A stretch of 64,000 nucleotides of DNA from Icerya purchasi (lineage: Eukaryota; Arthropoda; Insecta; Hemiptera; Monophlebidae). Shown here one piece after another: positions 45,154 to 57,900 of the stretch. The notes beneath the pieces are model-generated. The model was not told the origin of the DNA. It did not search any database and saw only the letters and a program-made list of their open reading frames with translations. Position 1 is the stretch's first letter. The number at the start of each line of letters is the position of its first letter. Made by a program: the position numbers and the translations under genes. The stretch spans positions 201,709,117 to 201,773,116 of the forward strand of contig CM077116.1 of NCBI GenBank assembly GCA_039619475.1. The letters run 5' to 3'.

Positions 45154-48100
45154 GATAATTAAAAATTTTGCGTCACATTATAACACGGAGTATTAATAGC
45201 CCCTTCGAAATTTGAAAATTTTTAAAAAACGATTGTATCGTCAGACAGTAAAAGTTCTGTGCCGAATGATAATAAAAATTTTGACAAGAAGTTATTTCAA
45301 AAGGATGTCTAGTTTGACACAAGCTTCTCCGGAATTATAAAATTTTCCGAAAGCCATTGTATCTAAAAGTCGTAATCGTTTCATGTCAGATTGCTCTATC
45401 CGTATCCATAATGCTTCGTATATCTACGTTTTCCAATTTACTCAAAAATGTTAACAATTCATCAAAATTTTTTTACAATAACTTATTCTGAAATAATAAT
45501 AATAAGGGGTAAGAATGCCAACAGCGGGCACTTTATCTTAAAATAAAAATATCACAATCGAAACTTAGCTCGTACGAATGACAGAATGCTAATAATTTTT
45601 ATTTATATGCTGCGCATATCCTATCAACATTGTTCCTGTGTGATTTTGTATAGTTATTTTAATTGAAACATTTTTCTATGTAAATTTAATGAAAAACTAT
45701 TATTGTTTCCATTGGCCTTTTTACTTTTTTCCTGTGTTAATAATTTCCGGGTCAAATAGACGCAACCTTCGCACAGCTTTCGCTCAAGTTTTTTCTTATA
45801 CAACATCTTAAATACGTGCATTACTTTTTGCTATTTAATCAGCTTCGAGATGAAGAAGAGCAAGTTCTTCTCGATTTGGAGTCAGAGTTAGAGAATGAAG
45901 AAAAGTTACTCTTTTTATTTGGCAGATAACAGGAAAAAAAAAAAAGTAAATAAACTTTATTTAGGTCGAAAACGAAGTCACAGAGAGGTCATATCTTCCA
46001 CCGAACTTCCAGACGTCGTTTGTACAGAGCCTTTTAGACTCACTAGAAGACTATTTGATAAAATGCAAGAATTGAAAAAACCAAAAAAATATAGATACGT
46101 ATATTTTAATTTTGGAACGTAAAGTAAAAATTTCGAATTCTATAATTATATAGTGACAATGATTAAAATGACTTTAAATGAAAATCATCATCGTGCCTTT
46201 AAATCCGATATTCCCGCTCCAAGTAAAACTTACAACTCAACATAAAGGCAAGCGTTTTTTGAATCAATAATATTTCTTCTGTAATTCATCGAACGGTTTC
46301 CAACTATACATCATTTATCGCAAAGAAAAAAGAAGAAAAAAAAACGCTGACATATCGTATTACCGTTAATGGAAAAAAAAACAATTTTTTTTTTTTTTTT
46401 TTTTTGAAAAATATGTATTTATAATTTTTTACATACAGAAATTTTCGTCAAGCTAAAACGCTTGTCGACGAATTATCCTATTTGACATTTTACCATCTTA
46501 AATTAACTTATACATATACATATAATCGTGTAATATTTACTTAATCTATCTATTTTACTTATCAATAATTACTAATCTATTTCTATTTTCTATATTCAGT
46601 TTTCTTTTGTTTTTTTTTCCTAGCTCTTTTTGTTGCGCTTTGTCTTTTTATTTTATGTTTATTATTTTTTTTATATTTTCTTCTTCCTGAAGCCATTCCT
46701 TTATTTTCCTAACACCGAATGTACCAACAAGCAGTTTTGTTTTGAAGCAAATTTTCAATAGCGTTAGATTATCTAATATAGTGAGCGTAGTATGCTAAAC
46801 AGGCGTTTTCCGAAAGCTAACTGTTGTATAATTTTTGAACTATTTACGTTGCTATGTACTATATTTTAAGTATTCAAAAAAACTCGCTTCCCACGACCAA
46901 TTTTCCAAAGAACAAATAACTTTATCTGTTTTTAGCTTTTCCTTTATGCAAATATCTTTACGTAGTGTACAATCAGGATTTGGATGACGTATTAATCTCA
47001 GTTTTCTATACTTCTAATTTCTTATCCGGTATCCGGTATATAATATGTGCTACGATTTCACAACGTCATTGCTGAAAAGAAAAGATAACCCCAGCTTAAT
47101 TTAATTTATAAAATTATTTCATTTATTTTTCATTTGTAAAGTTATTAATTTAAAACAAACAGTAAAAATTCATGGGAAAACTAAAAAGTTTACACCAACT
47201 CACGCGACATATTCGTGTTGGATCTAATATGTACCCTATTATTAAAGTACATGTTTTACAGGATTAAAAATCCGCATGGATGAATCGTGGCTTAAGTTTA
47301 ATACTCGGCGAGTCTAAGAATTTTGTTATATTTTAGATCGTTTTAATCTATATATGATCCGTCTTTCGAGTGTACGTTGGTGACGTAGGCCAAACAAAGG
47401 AAATAAAATAATAGTTTGTGCAATTTTTGATACAGTAACACACGAATAGGGCCCGTGCTTTGTCAACTGTTATTCCCGGGTATTTAATGTTTTAAAGTTA
47501 TACTGTAGTTAATTTTTCTTCCCTGAACGCAAAACTGATTATTATGTATTAAATCGCTTTCTTCCAAATAACTTCTAAATGTCCAGTAGTTTTTCATAAT
47601 GGCTTTTATTATATTGGTACGAACATGATCAATGTATAATTTTTATTTCCGTTATTAACCGGGTTATTTATTTATTTTTTATTTTTTTCCAGATTGGACC
47701 ATTAAATCATTCATTGGTATCCACCAAAAGCTGGCACTTTAAAGTTTTGTGATTATAGCTTTTATTAATTCCTCCGTCGATATAATACGACATACACATT
47801 TCCTTGTCCAAATCATTATTTAATCGATTATTGCTGCAATGACATCTCAACTTATCGATACTGAATAAATCATGGTTTAAAAATTTGGGCTGCTTTATTG
47901 TCGTTTGCAATTTTGTTTTTTTTTTTTTCTTCATATCATTGCATTTTGTCGTTATGTGAATTATACATATATTTTTTTTTTCTTGCTTCTTTTATCTCAT
48001 ATTTGACTTATTTCTTGTATAAGCTTTTAAAACGTTCTGTTGAACTGTGTTTCTACACTGTTTACAGTCTAGCCCTCTAATATGAGAATTAAGTATTTTT

Positions 48101-50110
48101 CTATGTTTTTCAATCATTTCATGAGTAATCTTTCTTTTTCTTTGTTCCGCTTCGCAAAATTGCAAAATCTTCATCAAATTGATTAAAAACCAGTTTCAGT
48201 TTTATTACCTCTGTAATCTCTGCTAATTGTTATTATTTACTTCATATTTTAACGCGATCTAATTTAAATAGCTTTTTATTTATTATCATTAGATTCTCTC
48301 ATTTTCATCTAGACTGAAAACGCAACTAACGATGAAAATTGTAATTCAATTTTCGGTTTTAATAATTGCACAGGTAGTGTACATAAAACAAAAATTACTT
48401 TTATCGTTAATAATCTATATTCTGTTCTTCAAAATCATAACTCTTACCATTTACGGGTTTTTTAAATTATAATTTATATTTTTTATCAGAAATTAAATAT
48501 TAAGAATTGCCATATAATACCCCCCACTGTAATGTGAAAACAGAAAAACATTTTAATTTCAAGTGTAGAAAAAATTTATCGAATTTTCAGTTTGTTTAAG
48601 AAGTCGACGAATACGGTTAGAAGATTTTACGAGTTCGCGCAGTAAGCAAAATATGCTAAGATCAACAAAAAAAAAAAAAGAATAACTTCGAAAATACTCT
48701 GGGGCAAAGCATTGTGTTGCGGAAAAAATGAACAGTTCACTTATATACCAGTGAGTATTTAGTTCAATTTAAAATTTGCAATTACCGCGAGGCGCGCGAA
48801 CGAACTAATCATCAGCGCAGGGGTGTATTTTAACAAAACTAATTCACCGGAATAAAAATAAAATTTTTCACATTTATATTTATTTTTGTAATTCATATTC
48901 AATATTTATATCTATTTCATTTAATATTTTGAAGTACAATTTGTTTTTTCAACTTTCCGTGCATTATGCACGCAAATAATTCCGTGAAAGACAATATGAC
49001 ATTTATTCCACTACGCACCGTGACCTTTTTTAATGTAAGGGAAATTAATTCAGTTAAACTAAAGGAATTCGGCCACCGAGTGTAAGATTAACATTGGCTA
49101 TAAAATAAATTCGAGTAAGGATATAATAAAGAAAAGAAAAGAACGTACAATTTAATGCGAGTTTGTTGTGTTGCGGTAATAAATTTATTTCTATAAAAGG
49201 CTCGTCGGAGAGGTTGAAAGGCACAGAACTAAACGAGAAATAGGTGGAGAACATGTTCTCCTACGTATATGTTGATGGGAGATTACTGCGCGACCAACAC
49301 ACAGCCAATTTCTAACCAAGTGTGTTCTATATGCGTAGAGCGAAGAGGAGAGAACCATAATGTGTCCATTGTTGTTTTTATTTATATTTTTAAAACGATG
49401 GTTGCTGCATCCTTTAGTTGAACGAAGGTTTTTATTAAATCACGACGGACGCAGGTTACAGAAATATTGCAAATCTTCACCCGAACGTGGAGAAAACCGT
49501 TTTCCGATGGATAATAAATATGATCTTAAAGAGAAGGAGAGCATTTTTACATAAATACCAGTGGATTAATTAAAAACCACCTCAAAAAAAAAAAAAAAGA
49601 AAAAACATTTACATCTAAAGATCAAAGCAGCAACCGGAAAACCGGATGGGGACAGTTTATAGAATAAAAGAATGGTATGATTAAAATAGATTGGTCAAGG
49701 AGTAAAAAACAAATGACTGTAACGATGAAGCAACCTCATTTTCGAAAATTAAGTCCAGTTGACTCTAATAAGTATTTTAGCGCAAAAAGTAAAGTCGCTG
49801 GAAGCAGCCTTATAGCATGGACATGGTCGTGAATAACTTTATAATTGCGAGTATTAGTTACGCAAAAGAGTAACATGTATAACTCATAATAATATCTTTT
49901 AATTTTTTTAAAATATTTCTTTACGAAATTTAAAATGCGATTTTACGAGTTTGACATACGAACATGTCAACAGACTTCTGAATGAGCGGGTCAAAACAAA
50001 AAAAAAACAACAACAACAAAAAAGCGAAGCCAAAAATCGCTCTGAAAATTAAAGCAACGCTGCCTTTTTTATTATTGTTTTTTTTTTCCAATTAGAACAA
50101 AGCTATGTAT
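45154..50110. other. Unassigned AT-rich stretch
   Basis: No domain recognised. The frame 45895-46122 (75 codons, basic, ending TEPFRLTRRLFDKMQ) recalls the N-terminal region of PIF/Harbinger transposase-like proteins only weakly and is not called. Several T runs (46386-46405, 47924-47930). Confidence 0.4.
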
Positions 50111-50159
50111 TTATTTCTAAAAACCCGTAAACAAAGTACTACTTGAACTTTGAAAACAC

Positions 50160-50320
50160 TTGTCGCAAACTGTAGAAGATGAATTATTATGCATCACGAT
50201 AACGCATCATCACATAAGGCGATTATTGCGACCGAACTTTCGGCGAAAAATTCAACGAGCCCGACCCGGCTGCTACTGATATCGAACCAATTGACTTTTT
50301 TTTTTTTTAAAGCACAAAAC
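50160..50320 (+). pseudogene. mariner transposase scrap (second and third catalytic Asp region)
   Basis: IMHHDNASSHK (Asp codon at 50198-50200) is the second catalytic box of mariner transposases, where I/L-x-H-x-DNA-S-S/P-H is the family pattern. After a frameshift, DIEPIDFFFF (Asp codon 50293-50295) corresponds to the third box PDLAPCDFFLF. The two Asp codons are 95 nt apart; an intact DD34D enzyme has 105 nt, so about 10 nt are lost. No inverted ends were found. Distinct from the mariner at 61.1-62.4 kb, whose second box reads QDNAPVHTS. Confidence 0.7.
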
Positions 50321-50474
50321 TCAACCTACCACATCGCGGAATTTGGATAATGTTTTGATGATCGGGTTAATCATTAGTGTATGGTGTATTACTTGAAATG
50401 GGAAAAGCAAGAAAATAAATTTCAATGATAAAAAAATTTTATTGACAAACTCTGGATACTTATTTAACATATAC

Positions 50475-50475
50475 C

Positions 50476-50526
<51 letters not shown>

Positions 50527-50543
50527 GTGTATATGTGTACATG

Positions 50544-50581
<38 letters not shown>
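50475..50581. repeat. Compound (CA)n-(TA)n microsatellite
   Basis: (AC)7 followed by long AT runs broken by GT-containing units. It lies 150 bp right of the mariner scrap. Confidence 0.9.
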
Positions 50582-50583
<2 letters not shown>

Positions 50584-53500
50584 GTTGTTTTTGCGATGCG
50601 ATCAAAATTATCGTTAAATTTTAAATCGGTTTTAACTGGTATATTTTTTAAATGGTGTGCATTTAATATACACGTATTGTGTTAAAATTGCTAGATCATG
50701 CGCTTAGGGCAACTTTGCAATATGCCCGTTTTAGAGTAATCGTAAAGTATTTTAATCGTCAAAATTATTTTCGTACTGGAAAATTCGCGATTTAAAAAAA
50801 GGCTCGTTATTATAATAAATTACACTCGTTCTATAAAACTGTAACTTAGAGCCAAGATATTACTGCTACTTTAGCGGTTGTGATACCTGCCAAAACAAGC
50901 CTTTATAAATGGCACCGAAAGATAAGTTTATCTAGCTAGCTCGTGCACTACGATGCAATAAAAGCTAGAACACACGAAAGCGCCGAATCTGCGAAATTAT
51001 CCAACTTCGAGCCATTTTTGGTTCATCTGGCGACCGTAAACAGAAGTGAAGTTAAATTAAAGCCGACCATTGTTTAGGCAACGCTACTTTGCCCGAACAT
51101 TACTAAGCAAAATTATAATTATCAAATATTTTTATTAGGTGGTACTTTTACACTAAGCGGAAACTTTATAAACTCTTACGAATTAATAATATAAACATAT
51201 ACAAGGCCCGATGAAGGAACTATATTATAAATACAAAAAAAGACTTTAAAATTGTAACGTTCCTGTGTATTATTTTATCCCCATCGCGTAATGTCGCTTG
51301 CTTTGTATATCAGGAATGCCATTACGGACTGTGGAACCGTGTTACCATTTTATCTAATTATTATTTTTTAACGTTATCACGATTTTATTAATTGTTAGGT
51401 TTTTTAAGAATTCTGTAATTCTCTACACAGCGATATTTCTTGAAACGGCCTACCACTGAAAAGACAGCAGTAATAATAAATACTGCGTTCAAATACTACA
51501 ACAGTTTGTGAATAATTAAATAACAATAAAAACAATTAGTGTTTTCGGCGGCGAATCGATGTTCGCTAAATGGTCGATATTTCCGATATAGGCGTAGGTC
51601 GTATTTTCGGACTGACAATTTAGCAGCGAGATTTGCCTTTTTTCGGCCGTTTACGTAATTAAACTAACGAAAATAACCGCACTGATTTCGCCCAGCAGGT
51701 ACTTGCTTAATGAGAGCAGACTACCCCGATGAACGGCCGATTTTTAACTTGACAACAAATCAATTAATTCCGTAAAAAAAAAAATCTTCATCAGATCTTT
51801 CATTCCTTCTCCGGAACCTCTACCTACCGCAATCGATCGCAGAAGATGCACGACGCTTCGCCCTTAATCGACTATTTCATCGCGGACTAACCGCAGCATG
51901 TTTCTTTCTATCGCGTATTTATCGTTATTTATTATTTAGTTTTACGTGTTTATTTTACATGTTTCGCATCGTAATGTGCACATTGCAAAGTACGAAAAAA
52001 ATAAAATTTCCAATCCCACTATTGAAATGTACACGATATTATTATCGCGCTAAGATAATTAGTTGACGAGTCTCCCAAAAAAACAAAAAAACAAACAAAA
52101 GGAAAACAAACAAAAGGAAAACATTATTCGATAATTCATATTTTATTTATAAAATATTGTTATATATCCATATATAAATACATGTATTATATAGAGCCAT
52201 TATTTATACTTGGTCCGGCACGGTTTAAGTAGTGTCTACTTCTCCAAAGCTCCCTATAACTTACAACCAGGAATACTCGTATATGCTCACAAAAGCTGCT
52301 TGAAGACTCTCTTTTTCTTTTATTTATTTATTTTTTTTTTTTGCTTTTAAGATGAACACCAATTACGCGGTTTACAATCGTGAAAAGAAGTTCTACAGTT
52401 GTTTTGGAACAGCATTTATTACGACATACATTTTTAAACAAAGAAGAGAGAAAACACGGGTGCAAATTCGAATATTTATCGTTACGGCGATTTTGATTTT
52501 CTCAAAAAAAAATTATCATTATTTGCACTCGTGCTAGTTTTATAAGTTTAATTTTAAAAATGGTAACGGTATTTTTTTTAGAAATCGCCTTTAAAAATTT
52601 TTTAACTCGTCGCCAAATAACCATTTGAAAGTGAAATTCAAAATACAAAATGCAGAAGCTCTTTCAGATGGTAAAAAAAAATTGACCGATAAAAACTTAT
52701 TTAAAAATACCTATCTTTTGGGCAAAAAAACCGGTAAAAAAAAGGAGGGGATTTTCACATAAGTAATAACCTCGGTAAATATGTCGAGAAAACCAAAACG
52801 TATCTGAAATATATGCATAAATAACCGCTTTATAGGAAAACTACAGCCGAGCTCCTCGGGGCTCCGAAAGCTGGAAATTTTTGAAAAAAAAATATTTTTT
52901 TTCCCGGGTATGCGATATTACATCGATGGAAAGAGATGTCTATTTATCAGGAACGAAATCGTGTATTTCATTTCCTTAACGAAGCCCAGCGAAAAGTTCA
53001 AAAAAGTGCAAAAAATCACCAGTCTTCCATTTGCTCTGCGAAAAATCAAATCTCTTTCTCCTGAATTTAGAGTATTATGTGAACATAAATGATACGGTTA
53101 TTTTTAACTTAACATACGTAAGAACCTTCGGCGCATGAAACATCATGCATGACTGAACTTGTTTTTATTTTACTCTGCGAAAAGCCTAATTATTATCGGC
53201 TTTCACCAGTTTTACGACTATCATTCGATGTTTTACCGTTTATTAAGCCGACAACGAAGTCATATCATATTAGAATTTCTCGTTTTTCCGATCTACAGTA
53301 GATAGGGATACATATTCTCACAGAGTCTGTAATAAAAGAAAATCATTTTCGATAACTAATGACGGGTAAGCGCAGGTTCGGGAACAAAATCCCGAATACT
53401 GTCGGACCCATAATCAATCTCCACCGCTTAGCACACTTGTTTGTACTGATTGTCGACGCGGCGTATTATTAAAAAAGCCCAGAGGAAACTGCGTAGATTG

Positions 53501-54836
53501 CCCATATTGTAGTAAATTACCTATTGGCGCTTGTATTTGATGTCAACCAGTGTGCTAAGTGTTCCTTTTTGCGTTAAATCGATTAAATATTCTTTTATCG
53601 CTACTACTGCTTAAAGAGGAAGATATGTTGTTTTGTTCTTCTTGTTCTTTTTTAAATGTTCCACGAAGGAACAACCTAATCTCCTATTATATATGTTGAA
53701 CAAAACTATTTGCATTTTAAAATGCAAAGAACACTCAATCTTTCGTTATTTTGTTTTAAATCGATTAAATCGACTATACAAAAATAAATGTAAACTACCG
53801 CGCAAACAATTTACTGGTTAAAAAAAAAAAAAAAAAAGATAGGCTAAATTTTCGAAAAAATCTTGTTTTTTTATGTCAAATTTGCCAATATTCGAAAAAG
53901 ATAGAAGTTACGTAGAATTTGATGCTCAGTGTTCAAGGTCGGCATTTTAGTACTATACGGATGATACGTATCAATCGAAGTTGCATCATCAACTCGGATA
54001 CGGGCCACGTCCGCGCATCACTAACGCGATACTGGTTTCTATTCGCCCAGCGAAATAATAATCATGTTTACAACTAACACGGCAAGTGAAAACGGTGCTG
54101 TGAAAATTTAAACGCGATTTCTCCAATAGCATATTTTATATGTTTCAAACCCAGCCGATCAGCTCCCCGCATATTAATGATCGATGTAGAAAATCGCGTA
54201 ACACTATTTTCGATTATATACGGTTTTAAGGAATATGGTGATTAAAGAAAGCCCGCAGAGTGGCGGAAACCGTCGTGAAATTGCTAAACTGTTCTAAGTG
54301 ACACGAACCATTCAAAACCTACCCTCTTACTCTTCCATAAGAACTGTGGAAGACAACAGTATAGGTAGAATCTCAAAATCGACTACTGCCTCCGGCTAGA
54401 GAGAGTATATATATATATACCTAATCTGAAAGCATATCGGTTTCGGCGAAAAAATCTCAGGAAAGTAAAAACAAATCATCTCGTTGCCGAACTTTAGTCG
54501 CCGCACTATTTCGAGAATCTCTTCACAATGCCGAAAACAACAAGGATATTTTGGGACTCGTCATTTCATTCAAAATAATGTAGAGATATACTTACTCGGT
54601 TGGACTGCCGAATACGGAAGAGTAAACAAGCCCGCGCCGGACAGGTAAATCTCAGAAATGGTAATAGTAATGATGATGTAAATAAAGGAAAATAAAACGT
54701 GTAAATAAAGGCGAATTTTTCAGCCGACAGCGAACGACACTTTCGCGGGAAAATTTCAATTTAAATTAACCGGAAAAGAAAGACGTGTCTAACATTCACA
54801 CGTCTCGCGTCGTACCTTATAATAAAAAGGCGGCAG
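50582..54836. other. Unassigned AT-rich stretch
   Basis: No domain recognised. An 11-bp inverted repeat (CTTAGCACACT at 53427-53437 with AGTGTGCTAAG at 53549-53559) is the only structure noted. Confidence 0.4.
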
Positions 54837-54951
54837 TTTTGATTCGGCCTGAACTCTCGCTTTCAGTTCCCAGTTTTGATGGAGCAGCGTAGCCGTGTCT
54901 CGTCATCCCTGCAACGGGGCTCGAAGCTGCTCCATCAAAGCCGATTCAAAA
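54837..54951. other. Two-part inverted repeat able to form a long hairpin
   Basis: TTTGATGGAGCAGC at 54875-54888 pairs perfectly with GCTGCTCCATCAAA at 54926-54939. Just outside, TTTTGATTCGGC at 54837-54848 pairs with GCCGATTCAAAA at 54940-54951 with one mismatch, with an unpaired bulge of 26 nt on the left arm. The loop is 37 nt. It starts a CpG-richer stretch (to about 55480). Confidence 0.75.
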
Positions 54952-57900
54952 CTTTACACTCCCACGCCCGTCTCTCCCGTCATCCGCAGTGCGTACACTC
55001 CGGTAAAAAGATTCCGGCTTCTTTGCGCCGTTGTCATTGCACTTTCGCAGATTCTCCATTTCCGTTACACATTACGCTAATAATAATCGTCGTTTGCAGC
55101 GTGGTTATTAATGACTGCCGCCGCATCATCGTCATCGTTGTCTTCGTGTTCCGCCGAGCTGTATATTAATCTCGATCACGTTACATGGAGAGAGATTGAA
55201 AGCGGAAACGGTAAGCAGTCAAAGCGGCGTAACGTTCTTGCACGGTCCGTTCGCCATCGTGCAAGAAAGTCACAGAACCGTAAACGAATACAATACCGAA
55301 AACCGTTGCGCCGTTCTCGGAAAAAATCGAACTTCGCGATAAATAGAACAGCGAAAAAATTCTAATTCTTCTTACCGTCTCGCGAGGAAAGAAACGAAAT
55401 AATTTCACTTTCCAGGACGCCGTGTCTTTTCCTCGACACTGCATATCCGTAAATTAACACGGCATCCCCCCCCCCCCGGTGGGCTCCACAACCGGCAGCG
55501 GTCGATTACGAATTTCCTTCTGCGCCGAGAGCAATAACGTTTAAAAGTACGTCCGCAGAAGTAGTCGATAAATTAACAGCCCCTTAACTCTGCTTGAACA
55601 TTGGCAAGATTGTATTCCACCGGTGATCCAGACCCCGAACTATTCTTAACCAACTCTATTTATTAGTCGAAAAAAAATCGGAAAAATCGAACGAATTCGA
55701 ATTCTCTGAGTATCCTTCACGAACAGAGCTACTCAAACAAACAATTGTTTATTTTCTATTTTTTTTTTTTACGACGAGGGCATTTTTTCGATTGTTTCCA
55801 ACACGTAGATACGTGCGTTTTTGTTTTTTGTACATAGCACTAAATTTTCATCGACAGAAAATGTTTCTCCTCCACAAAAAAATCAATATCGCGTTTAATT
55901 ATCCAAACAAATTTTCCACCGTTTACTCTACGTAACATATATATTTACTCTATTCTTTACGTTATTTGTTAAATTACCGTACAAAGTAACATAATGTTTT
56001 CTTTGTAAAACGGTTACTGACATTACTACATACTACGTTTTCTAACGCGAAAAAACAAATAATCGTGAATGAAGCCGAGCATCGTAATTTCCGAAACAGT
56101 TTTAAATTAATGTGCCGCCATTCGCTTCACCAAGCGCGCAGATGAGGAAAAATATTTAACCTTTTAATTTCATCAAAAGAGCGGTGTTGTTAATAAACGA
56201 CCAATAAAAAACTGTTGTTACAAATAGTACACGAGTTGATTTACACACGTAGGTGTGTGTGTCTTTTTGTCCCCAGTAATACACAATAATGGGATTTCAT
56301 TTTTTAGGGTTTTTTTTTTTTTTTTTTTTTTTTTAAATAATCGACGTTTTACGGAAAATGTTTTGTTGTATTTAAAATTGTAATTCTCCGAACAGATATT
56401 CGTAACTGAATGTTTCTACGAAAAAGGCAGAAATTTCGGTGTTTCTTTTTTTTTTTAATCTATAAATTCGAAATAAATCCAAAGGAAACATCATTAAGAA
56501 TGATGCCCTTTTTTTTTTTCGAATTAAATCGATCATAAGATGGAAATTGCAACTTTGTCGAATAATCAAGAGGGGGACTCTAGTGGCCGACAACGAATTC
56601 ATAGTTGTTCGGATCAGCGACCATTCGAATTTTCGAAAACATCCCGAACCGTCTTCATCACCTTGCCTGTTTTTATTCGGTTCAAATCTCGATTCTATAA
56701 ATTAAAAATATCTCGCGTTGGGTTAATAAATCCATAAGAAAAAATAAATAAATAAAAAAGAAATCGCTTGAACACAATCTCTGTTTTTACGAAATTTACG
56801 AACAAAACAATAAAAAAATAGAAAAGAAGAATGTCTCCGAGTTTGACGTCGAACCGAAATTCAACAGACGATTAAAAAATTTATAATCGTTGCTCTAATT
56901 TTTTTACATTCCGTACAACTCTGGAGGGAACGCGCTAAATTAACCGAAGACAAAATAACGATTTTTGTCCAAAATCGCGAAACAATGCTTTACAAATTCT
57001 TTGGAACCTTAAAAAGGCAACATTATATTTCCTCCTTTTTCTATGCGCCACTACTGTCAATATTTCCCCGACTTCTGGGCGGAATCACCAGGGGGGGGAA
57101 AAAAAGAAAAAAAATAGTCCTCTGAATTTGAAGCGAAAAATTAAGAAACAAAAATAACATCTGCTTGAAAATTAAATTCCTTTTGTTTCCATCGATCATG
57201 AGAAAATAACGCATTAATTGTAGGCTGAAGTTTAATCTTATACAAAAAAAATACAGTTTAACGAAGTGAAATCCGCGAATTTGAACAAATAGCCTCTCGA
57301 TGGCTCTTTATTTTAGCGTAACTCGCCGGTTTCCATATGTGAAATTATTTTTAATCGTTTATTGACGTTTTTAATTGTAAACAATATTTTATTCGAAACA
57401 ATAGGAACATGCAAGACCTACAGATTGCACGGAGTCATACTCTAAAGGGACATCAATTTTATTCACTGTAAGACAAAAAATAATAGGATAAAAAAAAATC
57501 CAACTTTCTAGAATAATTAAATTATATAAAAATAACACTAACCCGTAGTACATTTCTATTTATTTATCAATTTATTTATCTATTTATTTATCTATTTATT
57601 TATCTATTCATTTATCTATACGTGTTAATAATGTACGAATTTATTATGTCTTGTAAAATAATCTACATCATTTATATCACTAAAAAAATACAGTCACGCT
57701 TCTACGCTGTTATCTGATTAAACAAAGAAAAACAAAAATTAGAAAAACATCTATTTTGTACACGGTAAGTTTTTTGTTTACATTATATATTTTAAGACTT
57801 TTTTATATTTGTGAGTTTTTATTAAAAACACTAGAAATTGCTTTAGTTTTATTATCATTTTGTGCATAAAAAATTAGTTATTCGACAGCGAAAACTACAC

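Noticed and set aside
45895..46122. PIF/Harbinger-like transposase N-terminus
   Set aside because: Only a short FRLTRRLFDKM-like resemblance, no catalytic domain downstream and no terminal repeats seen.
53427..53559. 11-bp inverted repeat as a MITE
   Set aside because: It is too short and isolated, with no matching flanking duplication.
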